In this document: in pieces, positions 5,624-8,019 of the stretch
Position numbering within the stretch: the stretch's first letter is position 1
Layout of the letters: each line of letters opens with the position of its first letter
Assembly: GCA_030824295.1 (NCBI GenBank)
Contig: JAVBYA010000306.1
Location: 1-8,019, forward strand
Reading direction: 5' to 3'
Origin: Bacteroidota bacterium
GTDB lineage: Bacteria > Bacteroidota > Ignavibacteria > UBA10030 > UBA8401
Length of the DNA stretch: 8,019 bases
Position numbers and translations under genes: made by a program
The notes under the pieces: generated by a model
What the model was told of the DNA's origin: nothing
Seen by the model: only the letters and a program-made list of their open reading frames with translations
Database searches by the model: none

Positions 5624-7747
5624 CTATTTCTTCTTCTTCTTTGCCGGCTTGGTGTTCTTCGCCGGTGATTCCTTCTTCGGTTCCGGTTTGGTCAGGATCC
5701 CTTCCAGTTCGTCCGCAAGGATGTTCGCATCGTACAATTTGCGCATGGTCTCGATCATCACGCCGGGGTGGACGGAGACGGCGCGGTTCTTCTCTTCCGA
5801 ATACGCGAAGCGTCCGGGCAGACTCTCGATGTTGCCGTCGAAGATGAGTCCGACCACTTCCGCTTTCGCATTGATCACCGGCGAACCGGAGTTGCCGCCG
5901 ATGATGTCGTTGGTGGAGACGAAGTTCATCGGGGTGGTCAGGTTCAGTTTGCCGACGCCGTCCTGGAACCGTTTCGGGAGTTCGAAGTCCTTCTGATTCT
6001 GGAAGCTGAACGCACGGTCATACAGACCGTACATCGTGGTGAGACTCGGTGCTTTCGTTCCGTTCATCGGGAACCCTTTCACTTCGCCGAAAGAGAGGCG
6101 CAGGGTGAAGTTCGCATCCGGCGGCAGTTCCTTGCCGTACACGGCGAAGCGCGCTTTGCCGGTCGCTTCCACTGCCGGTGCCAGAGCAGCGTTCACATTC
6201 TTCTCCTGCCATTGACGCATCTCGTCGCCGATCGGAGCGATGCGGAGCGCCATCTTGATCATCGGGTCGTTCGATTTCAGGATCTCGTCGCTTCCCGCTT
6301 CGATGAGCGCTTTGCGGAATGCCACATCACTGATGCGGGTGTTGGTGATAAGGAGTTCAGCGGTGGCCTGCGGAGTTCTGCCTTCCAGCACTGCTTTCAC
6401 CCACGGATCGTTCGCACCGAGCACTTCAAGCGCTTCTTCGAACCGGTCCTGCAGCTGCACCTGTTCGAAGTCCAGATAGACCGGTGCAGGTGAGTAGAGG
6501 TTCTCGAGCGTCGCTTTCAGATTCGCATCCTGATACTGCGGAAGGCGCTCGCCGTTCGGCTTCTTCATCTCCGCTGCGTACCGTGCGATGGTGAGTGCAC
6601 GGGGTGCGAGGGACCCGGTCACACCGCGGTAGGAGAGTTCGTTGAACTTCTCCTTGTTCCGCTGCATGGCGACAGCGATCGTGTCCCATGCCCAGGCATA
6701 TTTTGCTTTCAGTTCGGGGTCCGCATTCACACGGTCCCGGAGTTCCTTCTCATCGTTCTGCTTCTTCGACATGAGGTTCTTGTCCAGCAGACCGGAATAC
6801 TGTCCGCCGATCGCTTTCTGCGAGTTCTCCAGACCGAAGATCAGGGAGAGCGCACGGCGGCTCTGTTCCTCGCCGCGTGCCGAGTATGCTTTGAGCGATT
6901 CAAGACGGCGCTTGAAGTTCTTCAATTGATAAGGGATCTGATAGTCGCGGAGATACTCGATCTGCGCCATGGTCTGCTGACGTGCGGTGGAGCCGGGATG
7001 TCCGGAGGTGAAGACGAGCTCACCGTCCGCAGCACCGGCGGTCTTCCACTTGAGGTAATGGGGGGGATTGTACGGCTTGCCGTTCTCATACGCGCGGAAG
7101 AAGCACATATCCAGATCGTACCGCGGGAAGGTGAAATTGTCCGGATCACCGCCGAAGAAGGCGATCTGCTGTTCCGGCGCCATCACCAGGCGGATATCGG
7201 TGAATTTCTTGTAGGAATAGATCCAATATTCCGCTCCATTATAGAGGGAGACCAGGTCAGCGCGCATGCCGCTCTTCTCGCCGATCTCTTTCTGTAATTG
7301 GGCCAGCACTGCACGGCGGGCCATTGCTGCTTCCGGTCCGGTCTTCCCTTTGACCGCTTCCGTCACATTCGCTGTCACGTTCTGCATGGCCATCAGGACG
7401 TTCAATTCCAGGTCGACGCATTTCACTTCTTCTGCATTGGTCTTCGCGAAGAAGCCGTTCTCAACATAATCGTTCCCTTCTTTGGACATCTTCTGCAGCT
7501 GTCCAAGCCCCACGTGATGGTTGGTCATCACCAGACCATTGGGGGAAACGAAGGAACCGGAACCGCCGTCGTTGAAACGGACGGAAGCCATGCGGACATG
7601 GTCGAGCCACTCCTGTGTGACGTCGAATCCGTACTTCTCTTTGAGCAGCTTTTTTGGGGGATTGTCGAACGTCCACATTCCCTCGCCGGCAAAAACAATG
7701 CCGGACAGGAACAGAAGGAGCGCCCAGGTTTTACGTAGTGTTTTCAT
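5624..7747 (-). CDS. Secreted family S46 dipeptidyl-peptidase (DPP7-like S1 residue)
   Basis: A 707-residue serine exopeptidase that removes dipeptides from the N-termini of peptides outside the cytoplasm. The start is supported by GAGAGG five bases upstream and by a signal peptide ending near Ala20, which leaves the typical S46 mature start GEGMW. The chymotrypsin-like triad is visible: His78 in TNHHVG (75-80), Asp213 in DLDMCFF by analogy with family members, and Ser620 in GGNSGSPV (617-624). Between the catalytic His and Ser lies the long helical region typical of S46 (about 260-520). The S1 position, 18 residues after the catalytic Ser, is Gly638 (FDGN). In P. gingivalis DPP7 this is Gly (hydrophobic preference) and in DPP11 it is Arg (Asp/Glu preference), so acidic specificity is unlikely. 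GGDPDNFTFPR (199-209) replaces two Trp seen in classic members by Phe. The C-terminus is an unusual Lys/Pro tail (687-707). It is followed by a terminator, so it ends its own transcript. Confidence 0.93.
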   Translation of the reverse strand: MKTLRKTWALLLFLSGIVFAGEGMWTFDNPPKKLLKEKYGFDVTQEWLDHVRMASVRFNDGGSGSFVSPNGLVMTNHHVGLGQLQKMSKEGNDYVENGFFAKTNAEEVKCVDLELNVLMAMQNVTANVTEAVKGKTGPEAAMARRAVLAQLQKEIGEKSGMRADLVSLYNGAEYWIYSYKKFTDIRLVMAPEQQIAFFGGDPDNFTFPRYDLDMCFFRAYENGKPYNPPHYLKWKTAGAADGELVFTSGHPGSTARQQTMAQIEYLRDYQIPYQLKNFKRRLESLKAYSARGEEQSRRALSLIFGLENSQKAIGGQYSGLLDKNLMSKKQNDEKELRDRVNADPELKAKYAWAWDTIAVAMQRNKEKFNELSYRGVTGSLAPRALTIARYAAEMKKPNGERLPQYQDANLKATLENLYSPAPVYLDFEQVQLQDRFEEALEVLGANDPWVKAVLEGRTPQATAELLITNTRISDVAFRKALIEAGSDEILKSNDPMIKMALRIAPIGDEMRQWQEKNVNAALAPAVEATGKARFAVYGKELPPDANFTLRLSFGEVKGFPMNGTKAPSLTTMYGLYDRAFSFQNQKDFELPKRFQDGVGKLNLTTPMNFVSTNDIIGGNSGSPVINAKAEVVGLIFDGNIESLPGRFAYSEEKNRAVSVHPGVMIETMRKLYDANILADELEGILTKPEPKKESPAKNTKPAKKKKK

Positions 7748-7803
7748 AGTGACCTCTCAGTTGGTGGTGTCGTTACGGGTGAAGTGTACTCTCTGTGTGC
7801 GGA
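7748..7803 (-). promoter_or_regulatory. Leader between the right-edge gene and the S46 peptidase, with RBS
   Basis: A 56 bp spacer with no terminator hairpin. The minus strand carries GAGAGG ending five bases before the peptidase ATG, which fixes that start. The spacing permits co-transcription with the gene to the right, but a promoter within it or inside the upstream gene cannot be ruled out. Confidence 0.5.
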
Positions 7804-8019
7804 TCAGGATTTCATCCGCTTTCCTTTTTCCTCTTCAGTGAAGATCCATCCGACGATCTTGCCGGCATCGATATCATTGAAGTTGGTCCAGTATTCCATC
7901 GTCCGGAAGTTGCGCGAGCTGGTGTCGTTCGCCACGTACAGTTCCACTTCCTTCTTGATCTCCAGCAGACGCTGCTTCCACTGTTCCATGTTCGCAGGGC
8001 GCAGGTCGATCCATCCGGC
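7804..8019 (-). CDS. C-terminal fragment of an unrecognised protein, N-terminus outside window
   Basis: Seventy-one codons are open from the right edge to a TGA. An internal ATG at 7989 could give a 61-residue protein, but it has no ribosome binding site and the frame stays open upstream (AGWIDLRPAN before the Met), so I read it as the tail of a larger protein. It begins with a charged helix (EQWKQRLLEIKKEVELYV), continues through a polar TSSRNFRTMEYW segment and a GKIVGWIF strand, and ends in a basic EEEKGKRMKS tail. There is no signal or motif that I recognise. Third-position GC resembles that of the S46 gene next to it. It may share a transcript with that gene, since only 57 bp separate them. 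Confidence 0.6.
   Translation of the reverse strand, partial: AGWIDLRPANMEQWKQRLLEIKKEVELYVANDTSSRNFRTMEYWTNFNDIDAGKIVGWIFTEEEKGKRMKS

Noticed and set aside
5768..6493. A 241-codon plus-strand frame inside the S46 gene
   Set aside because: It is antisense to well-supported S46 coding sequence, and its His/Arg/Phe-rich translation is typical of such shadows.

Overview
The window reads as part of a bacterial chromosome from the Bacteroidota/Ignavibacteria/Kapabacteria side of the FCB group. This is inferred from a PorT-type beta-barrel, a family S46 dipeptidyl-peptidase, barrel proteins ending in phenylalanine, a lipoprotein with Ig/FN3-like character and a secreted gluzincin of a type I associate with that group. 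Most of the sequence is moderately GC-rich. Several genes have clear Shine-Dalgarno motifs, which would be unusual for classical Bacteroidia and fits the deeper lineages better. All convincing genes lie on the minus strand, so biological order runs from the right edge to the left. The long plus-strand frames are antisense shadows.

From right to left: the C-terminal end of an unrecognised protein (8019-7804) is followed after 57 bp by an exported S46 dipeptidyl-peptidase (7747-5624), which ends at a strong hairpin terminator (5561-5600). Only 27 bp past the terminator stem starts alaC (5536-4349), a glutamate-pyruvate aminotransferase. Its stop overlaps by 4 bp the start of a secreted HExxH metallopeptidase (4352-3240). 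After a ~200 bp gap comes a PorT-like outer-membrane barrel (3040-2390). Next is an AT-rich gene for an unknown exported protein (2341-1787), bounded by near-identical inverted 16-mers and followed by an 18-bp perfect palindrome. It looks like an acquired cassette-like insert. A ~310 bp stretch with no gene follows. The left end holds a small barrel protein (1471-998), a two-helix membrane protein (979-716) and a lipoprotein cut by the left edge (648-1), probably co-transcribed.

The shared theme is the cell envelope and peptide use. The S46 enzyme would release dipeptides outside the cytoplasm, the gluzincin is also exported, and AlaC handles alanine and glutamate in the cytoplasm. The terminator separates the S46 gene from the alaC pair, so a joint pathway is only inference. 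I found no RNA gene, CRISPR array, transposase or integrase. The most unusual object is the AT-rich gene with its flanking repeats. I do not see a clearly new multi-gene system here.
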